The position numbers and the translations under genes are program-made. DNA of 64,000 nt from Cherax quadricarinatus (lineage: Eukaryota > Arthropoda > Malacostraca > Decapoda > Parastacidae), in the NCBI RefSeq assembly GCF_038502225.1, contig NW_027196428.1:27789-91788 (forward strand). Reading direction: 5' to 3'. The notes below the pieces were generated by a model. It searched no databases. It worked only from the letters and a program-made list of their open reading frames with translations, and was not told the DNA's origin. The number at the start of each line of letters is the position of its first letter. Within the stretch, counting starts at the first letter, position 1. This document shows positions 10,414 to 22,012 of the stretch, piece after piece.

Positions 10414-12138
10414 ATAGTGTTGGAGTGGTTGGTATCTTTGTTTAATAAATGTATGAAAGAGGGGAAGGTACCTAGGGATTGGCAGAGAGCATGTATAGTC
10501 CCTTTATATAAAAGGAAGGGGGACAAAGGAGACTATAAAAACTATAGAGGAATAAGTTTATTGAGTATTCCAGGTAAAGTGCACGGCAGGGTTATTATTG
10601 AAAGAATTAGAGGATGAGCAAGGAGGTTTCAGAGTGGGTAGGGGATGTGTAGATCAAGTGTTTACACTGAAACATATATGTGAACAGTATTTAGATAAAG
10701 GTAGGGAAGTTTTTATTGCATTTATGGATTTAGGAAAGGCATATAATAGAGTGGATAGGCGAACAATGTGGCAGATGTTGCAAGTATATGGAATAGGTGG
10801 TAAGTTACTAAATGCTGTAAAGAGTTTTTATGAGGATAGTGAGGCTCAGGTTAGGGTGTGTAGAAGAGAGGGAGACTACTTCCCGGTAAAAGTAGGTCTT
10901 AGACAGGGATGTGTAATGTCACCATGGTTGTTTAATATATTTATAGATGGGGCTGTAAAAGAAGTAAATGCTAGGGTGTTCGGGAGAGGGGTGGGATTAA
11001 ATTATGGGGAATCAAATACAAAATGGGAATTGGTAGTTACTTTTCGCTGATGATACTGTGCTTATGGGAGATTCTAAAGAAAAATTGCAAAGGTTAGTGG
11101 ATGAGTTTGGGAATGTGTGTAAAGGTAGAAAGTTGAAAGTGAACATAGAAAAGAGTAAGGTGATGAGGGTATCAAATGATTTAGATAAAGAAAAATTGGA
11201 TATCAAATTGGGGAGGAGGAGTATGGAAGAAGTGAATGTTTTCAGATACTTGGGAGTTGATGTGTCGGCGGATGAATTTATGAAGGATGAGGTTAATCAT
11301 AGAATTGATGGAGGAAAAAAGGCGAGTGGTGCATTGAGGTATATGTGTAGGCAAAAAAACGTTATCTATGGAGGCAAAGAAAGGAATGTATGAAAGTATA
11401 GTAGTACCAACACCCTTACATGGGTGTGAAGCTTGGGTTGTAAATGCTGCAGTGAGGAGGCAGTTGGAGGCAGTGGAGATGTCCTGTCTAAGGGCAATGT
11501 GTGGTGTAAATATTATGCAGAAAATTCGGAGTGTGGAAATTAGGAGAAGGTGTGGAGTTAATAAAAGTATTAGTCAGAGGGCTGAAGAGGGGTTGTTGAG
11601 GTGGTTTGGTCATTTAGAGAGAATGGATCAAAGTAGAATGACACTGAGAGTGTATAAATCTGTAGGGGAAGGAAGGAGGGGTAGGGGTCGTCATCGAAAA
11701 GGTTGGAGGGAGGGGGTAAAGGAGGTTTTGTCGGTGAGGGGCTTGGACTTCCAGCAAGTGTGCATGAGCATGTTAGATAGTGAATGGAGATGAATGGTAT
11801 TTGGGACCTGATGAGCTGTTGGAGTGAAAGCAAGGTAATATTCAGTGAAGGGATTCGGGGAAACCAGTTATTTTTATATAGCCGGACTTGAGTCCTGGAA
11901 ATGGGAAGTACAATTCCTGCACTTTAAAGGAGGGGTTTGGGATATTGGCAGTTTGGAGGGATATATTGAGTATCTTTATATGTATATACTTCTAAACTGT
12001 TGTATTCTGAGCACCTCTGCAAAAACAGTGATTATGTGTGAGTTAGGTGAAAGTGTTGAATGATGATGAAAGTATTTTCTTTTTGGGGATTTTTTTTCTT
12101 TTTGGGTCACCCTGCCTCGGTGGGAGATGGCCGACTTG
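10414..12138 (+). mobile_element. RTE-like LINE, plus strand, frameshifted, with 3' end
   Basis: Reverse-transcriptase and C-terminal region read across several frames: 10417-10617 (WQRACIVPLYKRKGDKGDYK, YRGISLLS), 10598-11050 (QGGFRVGRGCVDQ, LRQGCVMSPWLFNIFIDG), 11058-11393 (after the ADDTVL motif) and 11368-11793 (C-terminal region). At least three frameshifts disable it. The 3' UTR ends with CCTGCCTCGGTGGGAGATGG and passes directly into (TA)n at 12139, so the microsatellite sits in the poly-A-like tail position. It is co-oriented with the host gene in intron 2. Confidence 0.8.
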
Positions 12139-12227
<89 letters not shown>

Positions 12228-12240
12228 ATTATTATTATTA
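12139..12240. repeat. (TA)n then (ATT)n microsatellite
   Basis: About 87 bases of TA dinucleotides with one ATT interruption, followed by five ATT units. It forms the 3' tail of the preceding LINE. Confidence 0.95.
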
Positions 12241-12775
12241 ACAGTAAAGCTGTCCTAAATGATTGATCAAAGTCCAGAGACAATAAAGTTTCAATAAGTG
12301 TCCTAAATGAAAGCACTCATGTCATTTTCCCCTCTTGCTGTCTGTAGTCAGTTATTTTTTTAGTAAATGACAATAGTATTCTGATACAATTTTTGTGGTT
12401 ACTACAGATGTTTGAAAATGGAGTCAAGGTGCATCACAGACACAGACAGGTTATTATGGACAATGAACTTCATTATTTATGTTATGGAAATAATGGCAAT
12501 AGTTTTTAAGCTGTGGTAGACGGACTTAATATCTTACTCATACTACTGAACTGCATTTGCAGGTTGGCAAGAACTAGGCCAATATTGAGATAACATTTTT
12601 GATTATTTTGACTCACAATTTTACCACTATACATATTTGAGAGTTTATGTACTGAAGAGTGAGATAATTATAATTTTGTGTATTAATGAGGGTGTAGTTT
12701 TTCCAAAAACATGTTTATGACTGCAGATTCACCAATTACATAGAAAAAAACATTAATATCTGGCCTACAAGGGTC
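12241..12775. other. Intron 2 sequence, nothing identified
   Basis: A/T-rich non-repetitive sequence. No exon with matching phase and no recognisable element was found. Confidence 0.45.
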
Positions 12776-12878
12776 CACCATCACCACTACCACTACAACT
12801 ATCATCACAACACCTATCAGCACTACAACCATCCCCACTACCACCATCACTACAACTATCACCACCCCCACCACTTAA
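12776..12878. repeat. Small copy of the ACC/ATC satellite
   Basis: About 100 bases (ACCATCACCACTACC type) that match the interior variant block near 17840-17945 of the large satellite, including AACACC(C/T)ATCAGCACTACA. An isolated seed or a transposed piece of the large array. Confidence 0.75.
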
Positions 12879-13095
12879 CATATCTTCTTGATTTTACCTT
12901 TGATGTACAAATGAGAGAGATGGAATAGGCAATAAGCATCCTGAGAACTCTTAGATACTTAAACCACTCACAATATTCTAAAAATATAGGAAAATTGTTA
13001 AGATGTGCATGTACTCAGCTTTAAGGGAAAATGATTTAAAGGAGAAGCTTGAAATATCTGCTATTTCTCCTTTTATGCTCAAAGTTTTTTTATAC

Positions 13096-13300
13096 AGTAG
13101 GGCCCCGCTTTACTGCGTTTCGCTTTACGGCGTTCCGCTAATACGGTCATTTCAAATTATGACCAAAACTCGCTATACGGCTCCCCCCACCTGACTTTCT
13201 AATACGGTCACCGCGCCCCACCCGGTTTGTTTACATTCTCTGTGAGATCTGTAAGCACTAAGTCTCTCCATTATGTCTGGAAACTCCAAAAATTTAAGTG
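13096..13300 (+). mobile_element. Tigger/pogo-like DNA transposon 5' end
   Basis: Starts at CAGTAGGGCCCCGCTTTA, preceded by TATA. It is followed by repeated CGCTTTACGGCG and AATACGGTC motifs and then an ATG at 13273 that opens a short Met-Ser-Gly-Asn frame. This layout matches the terminal inverted repeat and transposase start of Tigger-type mariner elements in arthropods. The transposase is not intact here, and the matching right end is not clearly present. Family call from memory of the terminal motif. Confidence 0.5.
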
Positions 13301-13329
13301 TTTTTAAAAGTTATTTCATATTTTATATA

Positions 13330-13510
13330 TACTCGGATAATTATACTTATGTATACCTGTACTTAAATAAACTTACATACTGTGCTGGCATGCAGGTACA
13401 CATTAAAATAGTTTTTAAGCTGTGGTAGACTCGGATAATTATACTTATGTATACCTGTACTTAAATAAACTTACATACTGTGCTGGCGTGCAGGTACACA
13501 TTAAAATCAG
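13330..13510. repeat. Tandem duplication of about 99 bp
   Basis: The segment starting ACTCGGATAATTATACTTAT occurs at 13330 and again at 13429, differing by a single A/G in GCTGGC(A/G)TGCAGG. The repeat linker also copies TTTTTAAGCTGTGGTAGAC, which occurs once more near 12507. Confidence 0.85.
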
Positions 13511-14660
13511 TAAGTGTGTTTTATGTCTCCAGACGTCATATTAGTAATGATAATAATAATCACCGAGTCTCATTTAAATGTCGTATATTACGTTAATATA
13601 CACATTTTCATTAATCCATCTATGATATTTTTTTCAAAATTATATCATAAACACGATGCATAACATATAAATATGATAAATACACCCCACAGTAGAATAA
13701 ATAAACATAAATATGAGATGTCGTATATCGTATATCAATACTGTACATCGATCAGTCATTTATAACATATTTCATCTTGACCATTGAGAGCCAGGTGATG
13801 TATGCATAAGTGTTTTCAACTGCTGACCAAACCTTCAACTGGGAAAGTGTAGGATGTAACAGCAGTGTTAGAAACACAAGACTGTTGTACACAAGTAACT
13901 GCATCGGGGACACAACCCTCACTCTCTTGCCTGGGCGCAAAAAAGTGAATGCATAAAAAGATTTATGGTTTGTATAGTAAGAACATCTGAAAGACAAATT
14001 TAGTGTACAGGAGACCATCATTTAACACGGTTTTGACTGGCACGTTTTGGTTATAGCACTACTGAAGAATTGCGGGACATTTCTGAATAACACTTCATAA
14101 AATTAACTTAACATGGTTCACGAGAGGGGAGAAAATTTTGAGCGCGTCACCTGCGAGATACCACCCCCACCAACCTTCGCCACAACAATCACATTTGTAC
14201 CAAGGAGCCACATACTAGAAGATGAAGAAGAACCTGAAGAAAAGCAGTTAACATTGCAGCAGTTACGTGAGGAGTTCCATGTTTCTGCTTAAAGTAGACG
14301 TTGCCACTGAAGAGGACCCTGACAAATCTAGAAGCAGCATTTTGTAATGGGGTCTAGACCACCTGATGATGTCTTACCATCAGCTCTATAATGTACTGCA
14401 GGGTAAAAAAGCCCAGAGATCCATTACATAATTTATGCACACTCCAGTGCAACCATCAACTATAGTGCCAGAACCTCTACCATCCACTTCTGCAGACAAC
14501 CAACAACCAGCCACCTCAGCCTGGTAGGGCCAAAACATCCATCTCCACTCTCTTCACAATCATCCACAAACACCATTACTCACAATTTAATGTAAGAAAC
14601 ACTATTATTTAATTTTTCGTTTGAAGTCTTAAAAAGTAATTTATCTCAACAATGAACAAC
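13511..14660. other. Degraded region, possible Tigger transposase remnant
   Basis: 13511-14030 is A/T-rich without a recognisable feature. Around 14220-14530 the plus strand shows short coding-like fragments (DEEEPEEKQLTLQQLREEF, then a Gln-Gly-Lys-Lys-Ala stretch followed by Pro/Ser-rich sequence) interrupted by stops. This is compatible with the acidic, low-complexity C-terminal part of a Tigger-like transposase. Weak evidence. Confidence 0.3.
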
Positions 14661-14679
14661 AATTACATTATTCACTTAC

Positions 14680-17600
14680 AACAATTACAAACATAATCAC
14701 TACCACCATTACTGTTACAACCATCACCACAGCAATCATCACCACTGCAACCATCACTACAATCATCACTACTACCACCATCACTGCTACAACCATCACC
14801 ACTACCACCATTACTGCTACAACCATCACCACTACCACCATCACTACTACAACCATCACCATTACCACCATCACCACTATAACCATCATCATTACCACCA
14901 TCACTACTACAATCACCACCACTGCCACCATCTCCACTACCACCATCACTACAACCATCACCACTATCACCATCTTCACTACAACCATCACCATTACGGC
15001 CATCACCACTACAACCATCACCACTACAACAATCACCACTTCCACCACCACTACCACTAGAACCATCAGCACTGCGACCACCATCACCAGTACCACCGTC
15101 ACCACTACCACCATCACCACAAGCACCGTCACCACTAGCACAATCACCCCTTCCACCATCAACACTACCACCATCACCACTACCACCATCATGACAACCA
15201 CCACCACTAAAATCATCACCAGTACAGTCATCACCACCAGCACTAAAACTATCACCACTACAAGCATCTCCACTATAACCATCACCACTGCAATCATCAT
15301 TACTACAACCATCACCACTACAAAAATCACCATTATCACCATCACAACTACAACCATCACCAATATAACCACCATTATTACCACCATCATTACTACAATC
15401 ATCACCTCTGCCACCATCTCCACTACCACCATTTCCACTACCACCATCACCACTACAACCATCACCACTACAACCATCACCACTACAACCATCACCACTA
15501 CCACCATCACCACAACAACCATCTCCACTACCACCATCACCACTACAACCATCACCACTACCACCATCACCACTACAACCATCTCCACTACCACCATCAC
15601 CACTACAACCATCACCACTACCACCATCACCACTACAACCATCACCACTACAACCATCACCACTACCACATCACCACTACAACCATCACCATCACCACTA
15701 CAGCACCACTACAACCACCACTACCACCATCACCACTACCACCATCACCACTACCACCATCACCACTACCACCATCACCACTACAACCATCACCACTACC
15801 ACCATCACCACTACCACCATCACCACTACCACCATCACCACTACCACCATCACCACTACAACCATCACCACTACAACCATCACCACTACCACCATCACCA
15901 CTACCACCATCACCACTACCACCATCACCACTACCACCATCACCACTACCACCATCACCACTACCACCATCACCACCACCACCATCACCACCACCACCAC
16001 CACCACCACCACCACCACCTCCATCATCACCATCACCACTACAACCATCACCACTACCACCATCACCACTACCACCATCACCACTACCACCATCACCACT
16101 ACCACCATCACCACTACAACCATCACTACTACCACCATCACCACTACCACCATCACTACCACCATCACCACTACCACCATCACCACTACAACCATCTACC
16201 ACTACCACCATCACCACTACAACCATCACCACTACCACCATCACCACTACAACCATCACCACTACCACCATCACCACTACATCACCATCACCACTACCAC
16301 CATCACCACTACCACCATCACCACTACAACCATCACCACTACCACCATCACCACTACCACCATCACCACTACAACCATCACCACTACCACCATCACCACT
16401 ACAACCATCACCACTACCACCATCACCACTACAACCATCACCACTACCACCATCACCACTACAACCATCTCCACTACCACCATCACCACTACAACCATCT
16501 CCACTACCACCATCACCACTACAACCATCACCACTACCACCATCACCACTACAACCATCTCCACTACCACCATCACCACTACAACCATCTCCACTACCAC
16601 CATCACCACTACAACCATCACCACTACCACCACCACTACAACCATGACCTCTGCATGTCACTACCACCATCACCACTACAACCATCACCACTACAACCAT
16701 CACCACTACAACCATCACCACTACAACCATCACCACTACCACCATCACCACTACAACCATCACCACTACAACCATCACCACTACAACCATCACCACTACC
16801 ACCATCACCACTACAACCATCACCACTACAACCATCACCACTACAACCATCACCACTACAACCATCACCACTACAACCATCACCACTACAACCATCACCA
16901 CTACAACCATCTCCACTACCACCATCACCACTACAACCATCTCCAATACCACCATCACCACTACAACCATCACCACTACAACCATCACCACTACAACCAT
17001 CACCACTACAACCATCACCACTACAACCATCACCACTACCACCATCACCACTACAACCATCTCCACTACCACCATCACCACTACAACCATCACCACTACC
17101 ACCATCACCACTACCACCATCACCACTACAACCATCACCACTACCACCATCACCACTACAACCATCACCACTACAACCATCACCACTACAACCATCACCA
17201 CTACAACCATCACCACTACAACCATCACCACTACAACCATCACCACTACAACCATCACCACTACAACCATCACCACTACCACCATCACCACTACAACCAT
17301 CTCCACTACCACCATCACCACTACCACCATCACCACTACAACCATCACCACTACCACCATCACCACTACAACCATCTCCACTACCACCATCACCACTACA
17401 ACCATCACCACTACCACCACCACTACAACCATGACCTCTGCATGTCACTACCACCATCAGCACTTCAACCATCACCAGTACAACTATCACCAGTACCACG
17501 ATCACTAATACCACTACAACTATTACCACTACAACCATCAGCACTAGAACCATCACCACTGCCACCACCATCATCAGTTCCACCATCACCACTACCATAA

Positions 17601-19845
17601 TCACCATTACCACCATCACCTCTACCACCATCATGACAACCATCACCACTAAAATCATCAGTACAGCCATCACCACCAGCACTACAACTATCACCAGTAC
17701 AAACATCTCCACTATAACCATCACCACTGCAATCATTTCTACAACCATCACCAATACAACCATCACCACTACTACCATCATCACTACCACCATCATCACG
17801 GCAACCATCACTACGATAATTATCACCACTAACATTATCACTACTGCCACCATTACCACTACAACTATCATCACAACACCCATCAGCACTACAACCATCC
17901 CCACTACCACCATCACTACAACTATCACCACCCCCACCACTATCACTACTACCTCCGCCATCACCACTACCACTAACACGTTTACCAGTACCATCACCAC
18001 TTCCACCATCACCTTTCCCACCACCATCACCACTACCACAATCACCACTACAATCATCACCACTACAACCATCCACACTACCACCATCACTACAACTATC
18101 ACCACCCCCACCACTATCACTACTACCACCGCCATCACCACTACCACCATCACCTTTACCAGTACCATCACCACTTCCACCATCACCTTTCCCACCACCA
18201 CCACCATCACCACTACCACCATCACCACTACCACCATCACCACTACAATCATCACCACTACAACCATCACCACTACCACCATCACTACAACTATCACCAA
18301 TACAACTATCACCCTCCACCGCTATCACTACTACAACTGCCATCACCACTACCACCATCACCTTTACCAGTACCATCACCACTTCCACCATCACCTTTCC
18401 CACCACCACCACCAACATCACCACTACCACCATCACCACTACCACCATCACCACTACAACTATCACCACAACACCCATCAGCACTACAACCATCCCCACT
18501 ACCACCATCACTACAACTATCACCAATACAACTATCACCACCTCCACCACTATCACTACTGCCAATGCCATCACCACTACCACCATCACCTTTACGAGTA
18601 CCATCACCGTTTCCACCACTATCACCATCACCTTTACGAGTACCATCACCGTTTCCACCACTACCACCATCACCTTTACGAGTACCATCACCGTTTCCAC
18701 CACTACCACCATCACCACTACAATCATCACCACTACCACCATCACCACTACCACCATCACCACTACAATCATCACCACTACAATCATCACCACTACCACT
18801 GTCACCACTACAATCATCACTACAATCATCACTACCACCATCACCACTACAATCATCACCACTACCACCATCACCACTACCATCACCACTACCACCATCA
18901 CTACAATCATCACCACTACAATCACTACAATCATCACTACAATCATCACCACTACCACCATCACTACAATCATCACCAGTACCACCACCACTACAATCAT
19001 CACCACTACAATCATCACCACTACAATCATCACCACTACCACCATCACCACTACAATCATCACTACTATCACCACTACAATCATCACCACTACCACCATC
19101 ACTACAATCATCACTACAATCACCACTACCATCACCACTACAATCATCACCACTACAATCATCACCACTATCACAATCACCACTACAATCATCACCACTA
19201 CAATCATCACCACTACCACCATCACCACTACATTCACCACTACAATCATCACAACTACCACCATCACCACTACCACCATCACCACTACAATCATCACCAC
19301 TACAATCATCACCACTACAACCATCTCCAGTACCACCATCACAACAACAATCATCACTACCACCAATACTATGACCACTTCTGACACCATTATCACCATC
19401 AAAGCTACCACCATCACCACTACCACCATCACCACTACATCACCACTACAACCATCCCCACTATCACCATCACTACAACTATCACCACCTCCTCCACTAT
19501 CGCTACTACCACCGCCATCACCACTACAACCATCACCTTTACTTTACCAGTACAATCACCACTTCCACCACCACCGTTTCTACCACTACCACCATCACCA
19601 CTACCACCAACACCACTACCACCATCACCACCACAATCATCACCACAACCATCTCCAGTACGATCACTAATACCACTGCAACTATTACCACTACAATCAT
19701 CACCACTACAACCATCTCCACTACCACCATCTCCACAACAGCCATCACCACCACCAATACTATGACCACTTCTGTCACTATTATCATCACCAAAGCTACC
19801 ACCATCACCACTACTGCTATCACTACAGCCACCACTATCAGTAAT
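14680..19845. repeat. 5.2-kb ACC/ATC satellite (15-bp units, higher-order structure)
   Basis: A near-continuous array of trinucleotides arranged mostly as 15-bp units like ACCATCACCACTACA. The plus strand is almost devoid of G, so several frames stay open for hundreds of codons (His/Tyr/Asn, Thr/Ile or Pro/Ser/Leu on plus; Val/Met or Gly/Asp/Ser on minus). None of these has protein-like composition. A marker sequence, ATGACCTCTGCATGTCA, occurs at 16644 and 17431, giving a 787-bp higher-order duplication. Around 17940-18720 a second block repeats the ACCTTTACCAGTACC type with more divergence. The array lies within intron 2. Confidence 0.95.
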
Positions 19846-19983
19846 GTTTATAATTCGAATGTGACTATATTTCTAGAATCTTACTAAGAGTGTTGATGTC
19901 AAGGATAAAGCAGTACAAGTTAGACATTTCCATTTTATCTTGCATCTATTTCGTCGTTTACGTCACCGTAAGATAAAATCAAA

Positions 19984-20448
19984 ATGAGACCAACAAGAAT
20001 CATGACAGCGTTTGCCATGTTTATCATGGCCACTCTCGTGGGACTTATGTGTGTTAGTGATATGTATTGCAAAAGTGTGAATGAAGGAGAGGCAATCTCC
20101 CAGGCAATTATTAAAAAATATTACAAAATTTACGGAGCAAGGATATAAGTCAGACAGATACCTATATTGGGGTATTTTGTTTCTGCTCCTCCTCCACTTG
20201 TTAACTAGGAGCCAAAAAGCTCCTGGACCTTCCCGGCCACCATCAACATCTTTCTGGGAAGACAAAACAAAGCACTACAACTCAAACTGGAGGAGCTGGA
20301 AAAAACTGAGGACAATTTCTTTTTTTCTCATTTATCTAATATGTATATAGGTGGTGAAGGGACCTCCCATGGCGATCATGGCTCTACTATTGAAGGCGTT
20401 GTTACCCTCACACTCATTCTTGTATTAGGAAGCATTTTGTTCCTTTAA
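19984..20448 (+). CDS. Unrecognised short membrane-protein-like ORFs upstream of 20548 ORF
   Basis: I do not recognise this locus. Reading frame 19984 encodes 54 residues (19984-20148, stop TAA): an ATG start, a Met-rich hydrophobic segment at residues ~6-24 that would serve as signal anchor or membrane span, then a short soluble tail. After two stops the same frame is open again at 20209-20448. That part has a Leu/Glu/Lys helix likely to be a coiled coil, an ATG at 20341, a Gly/His stretch and a C-terminal hydrophobic span (VVTLTLILVLGSILFL). An alternative frame, 20081-20350, encodes 89 residues with one hydrophobic segment (YWGILFLLLLHLL) and overlaps the first ORF. A pyrimidine tract ending in AACTAG at 20208 would be a good splice acceptor, so the pieces could be exons. 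They could also be a decayed gene. Confidence 0.4.
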
Positions 20449-20547
20449 TATGAAATATGGGAGGTGGAGGCAAGTGAGTCCAACGTCCTCTGTGATGCAC
20501 TCATTGTGTGTCAAGATTCTCAAGAGGAGAGTTCCTTACCACCCTCC

Positions 20548-21831
20548 ATGGTAATCCCCTCCACCCAGGAAATCCCCTCCACCAAGGAAATCCCCACAAC
20601 CCAGGTAATCTCCACCACCCAAGAAATCCCAACCGCCAAGGAAATTCCCACCAGCCAGGAAATCCCCACAACCCAGAAAATACCCACCACTCAGGAAATC
20701 CCAACCACCCAGGAAATCCCCTCCACCAAGGAAATCCCCACAACCCAGGTAATCTCCACCACACAAAAAATCCCAACCGCCAAGGAAATTCCCACCAGCC
20801 AGGAAATCCCCACAACCCAGAAAATACCCACCACTCAGGAAATCCCAACCACCCAGGAAATCCCCACAACCCAGAAAATCCCCAACACCCAGAAAATCCT
20901 CAAGGGAACAAGTGATGACTCAAGGATCAAAGACGCAATAGAAAACTTCGTAAATATCTTCATTGAGGAAAACGGCTACTTTATCCAGGAGGATTTGGCA
21001 GCCCTTCCCCTAAGTGGTAAGTATATGGAATTTCTGTTCACTGTTGTTTTCGGTCGTGCTGGATATAATCCTTACGAACACCACCAACTCTGTACACTGA
21101 TGACCTTAGTGGAAGGTACCCACGGACGATACAAAAGTGAAAATCTACGCTCTAGTACTCACTTTTCAATGACACTCAACAGACATGTCCTCGTGTCTTT
21201 AGAAAAGGTCAATTGCTTTAAGAAAACCTCTTTTTTCCTAACAAATTTATTGTTGTTTTTGGTGAGAATTACATATGCAAAGCAGCTAAGTCTTCAGTTC
21301 ATGCTTGAACCTTTGTCAGGGCTGCTGAGCACGGATGAAGAGATATGTACTCCGTCCATTGTGGCATGTCTAAGGTACATCCATATATTTGCAAGAGATC
21401 AACGAGGCCACTTACGCAAAGAGGACGCAATAGAGCTACGGCATTTTGAGTCCTATTTAAAACAACAAGGAGAAAAGAGTTCCAGTGACCAGGTTCGATC
21501 TTTAATAAATATGTACTTCCGAGACGGAAAGTGTTCGCAGAGCATCACTTGTAACCCAGAAGGAAAATATTATGGAGGAGAGACAAGGCGTGGTCTCCCA
21601 AGAAGCCAGGCCAGGGGTGGTCTCCCAGGAAGGCAGACCAGGGGTGGTCTCCCAGGAAGGCAGACCAGGGGTGGTCTCCCAGGAAGGCAGACCAGGGGTG
21701 GTCTCCCAGGAAGGCAGACCAGGGGTGGTCTCCCAGGAAGGCAGACCAGGGGTGGTCTTCCAGGAAGGCAGACCAGGGGTGGTCTCCCAGGAAGGCAGAC
21801 CAGGGGTGGTCTCCATGGAACAAACGTGTGA
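20548..21831 (+). CDS. Unrecognised 427-residue protein with TTQEIP array, helical domain and RGG repeats
   Basis: The frame is open from 20449, but the first in-frame ATG is at 20548 (CTCCATGG context). Residues 1-~115 are about nineteen hexapeptides of the Ile-Pro-Thr-Thr-Gln-Glu type, within which eight hexapeptides (144 bp) are duplicated. Residues ~125-345 form a soluble, helix-rich domain with motifs FVNIFIEENG, YMEFLFTVVFGRAGYNPYE, FLTNLLLFLVRI and IVACLRYIHIFARDQ. Its spacing loosely recalls an MIF4G fold (eIF4G/PAIP1/CTIF type), but I would not assign it. The C-terminus is seven exact nine-residue repeats GGLPGRQTR flanked by two variants, giving RGG boxes of a kind often linked to RNA binding. 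It has no intron, lies on the host gene's strand inside intron 2, and may be a nested gene, a retrocopy or an element-derived ORF. Composition unlike LINE ORFs nearby. Confidence 0.6.
   Translation: MVIPSTQEIPSTKEIPTTQVISTTQEIPTAKEIPTSQEIPTTQKIPTTQEIPTTQEIPSTKEIPTTQVISTTQKIPTAKEIPTSQEIPTTQKIPTTQEIPTTQEIPTTQKIPNTQKILKGTSDDSRIKDAIENFVNIFIEENGYFIQEDLAALPLSGKYMEFLFTVVFGRAGYNPYEHHQLCTLMTLVEGTHGRYKSENLRSSTHFSMTLNRHVLVSLEKVNCFKKTSFFLTNLLLFLVRITYAKQLSLQFMLEPLSGLLSTDEEICTPSIVACLRYIHIFARDQRGHLRKEDAIELRHFESYLKQQGEKSSSDQVRSLINMYFRDGKCSQSITCNPEGKYYGGETRRGLPRSQARGGLPGRQTRGGLPGRQTRGGLPGRQTRGGLPGRQTRGGLPGRQTRGGLPGRQTRGGLPGRQTRGGLHGTNV
20560..20905. repeat. 18-bp coding minisatellite
   Basis: About nineteen 18-bp units (AAATCCC[A/C]CAACCCAGG type) code for the Thr/Gln/Glu/Ile/Pro hexapeptides. 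A 144-bp block (eight units) starting near 20571 is repeated from 20715. All changes preserve the frame. Confidence 0.9.
21590..21825. repeat. 27-bp coding minisatellite
   Basis: Tandem 27-bp units (GGTGGTCTCCCAGGAAGGCA plus GACCAGG) encode the GGLPGRQTR repeats. Seven units are almost identical at DNA level, with a single C-to-T change in one, so expansion is recent. Confidence 0.93.
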
Positions 21832-21876
21832 TCACCTTTCAGCATTCTTTATTAACATAATCTTTGTTGAAGCATA

Positions 21877-21880
<4 letters not shown>

Positions 21881-21938
<58 letters not shown>

Positions 21939-21955
21939 AATAATAATAATTTTTA
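21881..21955. repeat. (TAT)n microsatellite
   Basis: About 75 bases of TTA/TAA trinucleotides downstream of the 427-residue ORF and at the tail of the minus-strand LINE that follows. Confidence 0.93.
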
Positions 21956-22012
21956 CTAATAATATTAAAGTTTTATTATTAGCATTGTTTTTAATTATTT
22001 ATTTATTATTAA

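Noticed and set aside
14668..19835. Very long ORFs on both strands (up to 747 codons)
   Set aside because: They arise because the trinucleotide satellite lacks stops in most frames. Composition is two- to five-residue low complexity in every frame, and frames overlap on both strands.
20081..20350. 89-residue ORF as the main product upstream of the 427-residue ORF
   Set aside because: It starts inside the 54-residue ORF in another frame, and only one hydrophobic segment supports it. The 19984 frame shows more protein-like features over a longer span. Kept as an alternative in the feature text.
19984..21831. Endogenous virus-derived cluster
   Set aside because: Compact short membrane-like ORFs suggested it, but I recognise no viral hallmark gene and no flanking viral sequence, so there is no support beyond layout.
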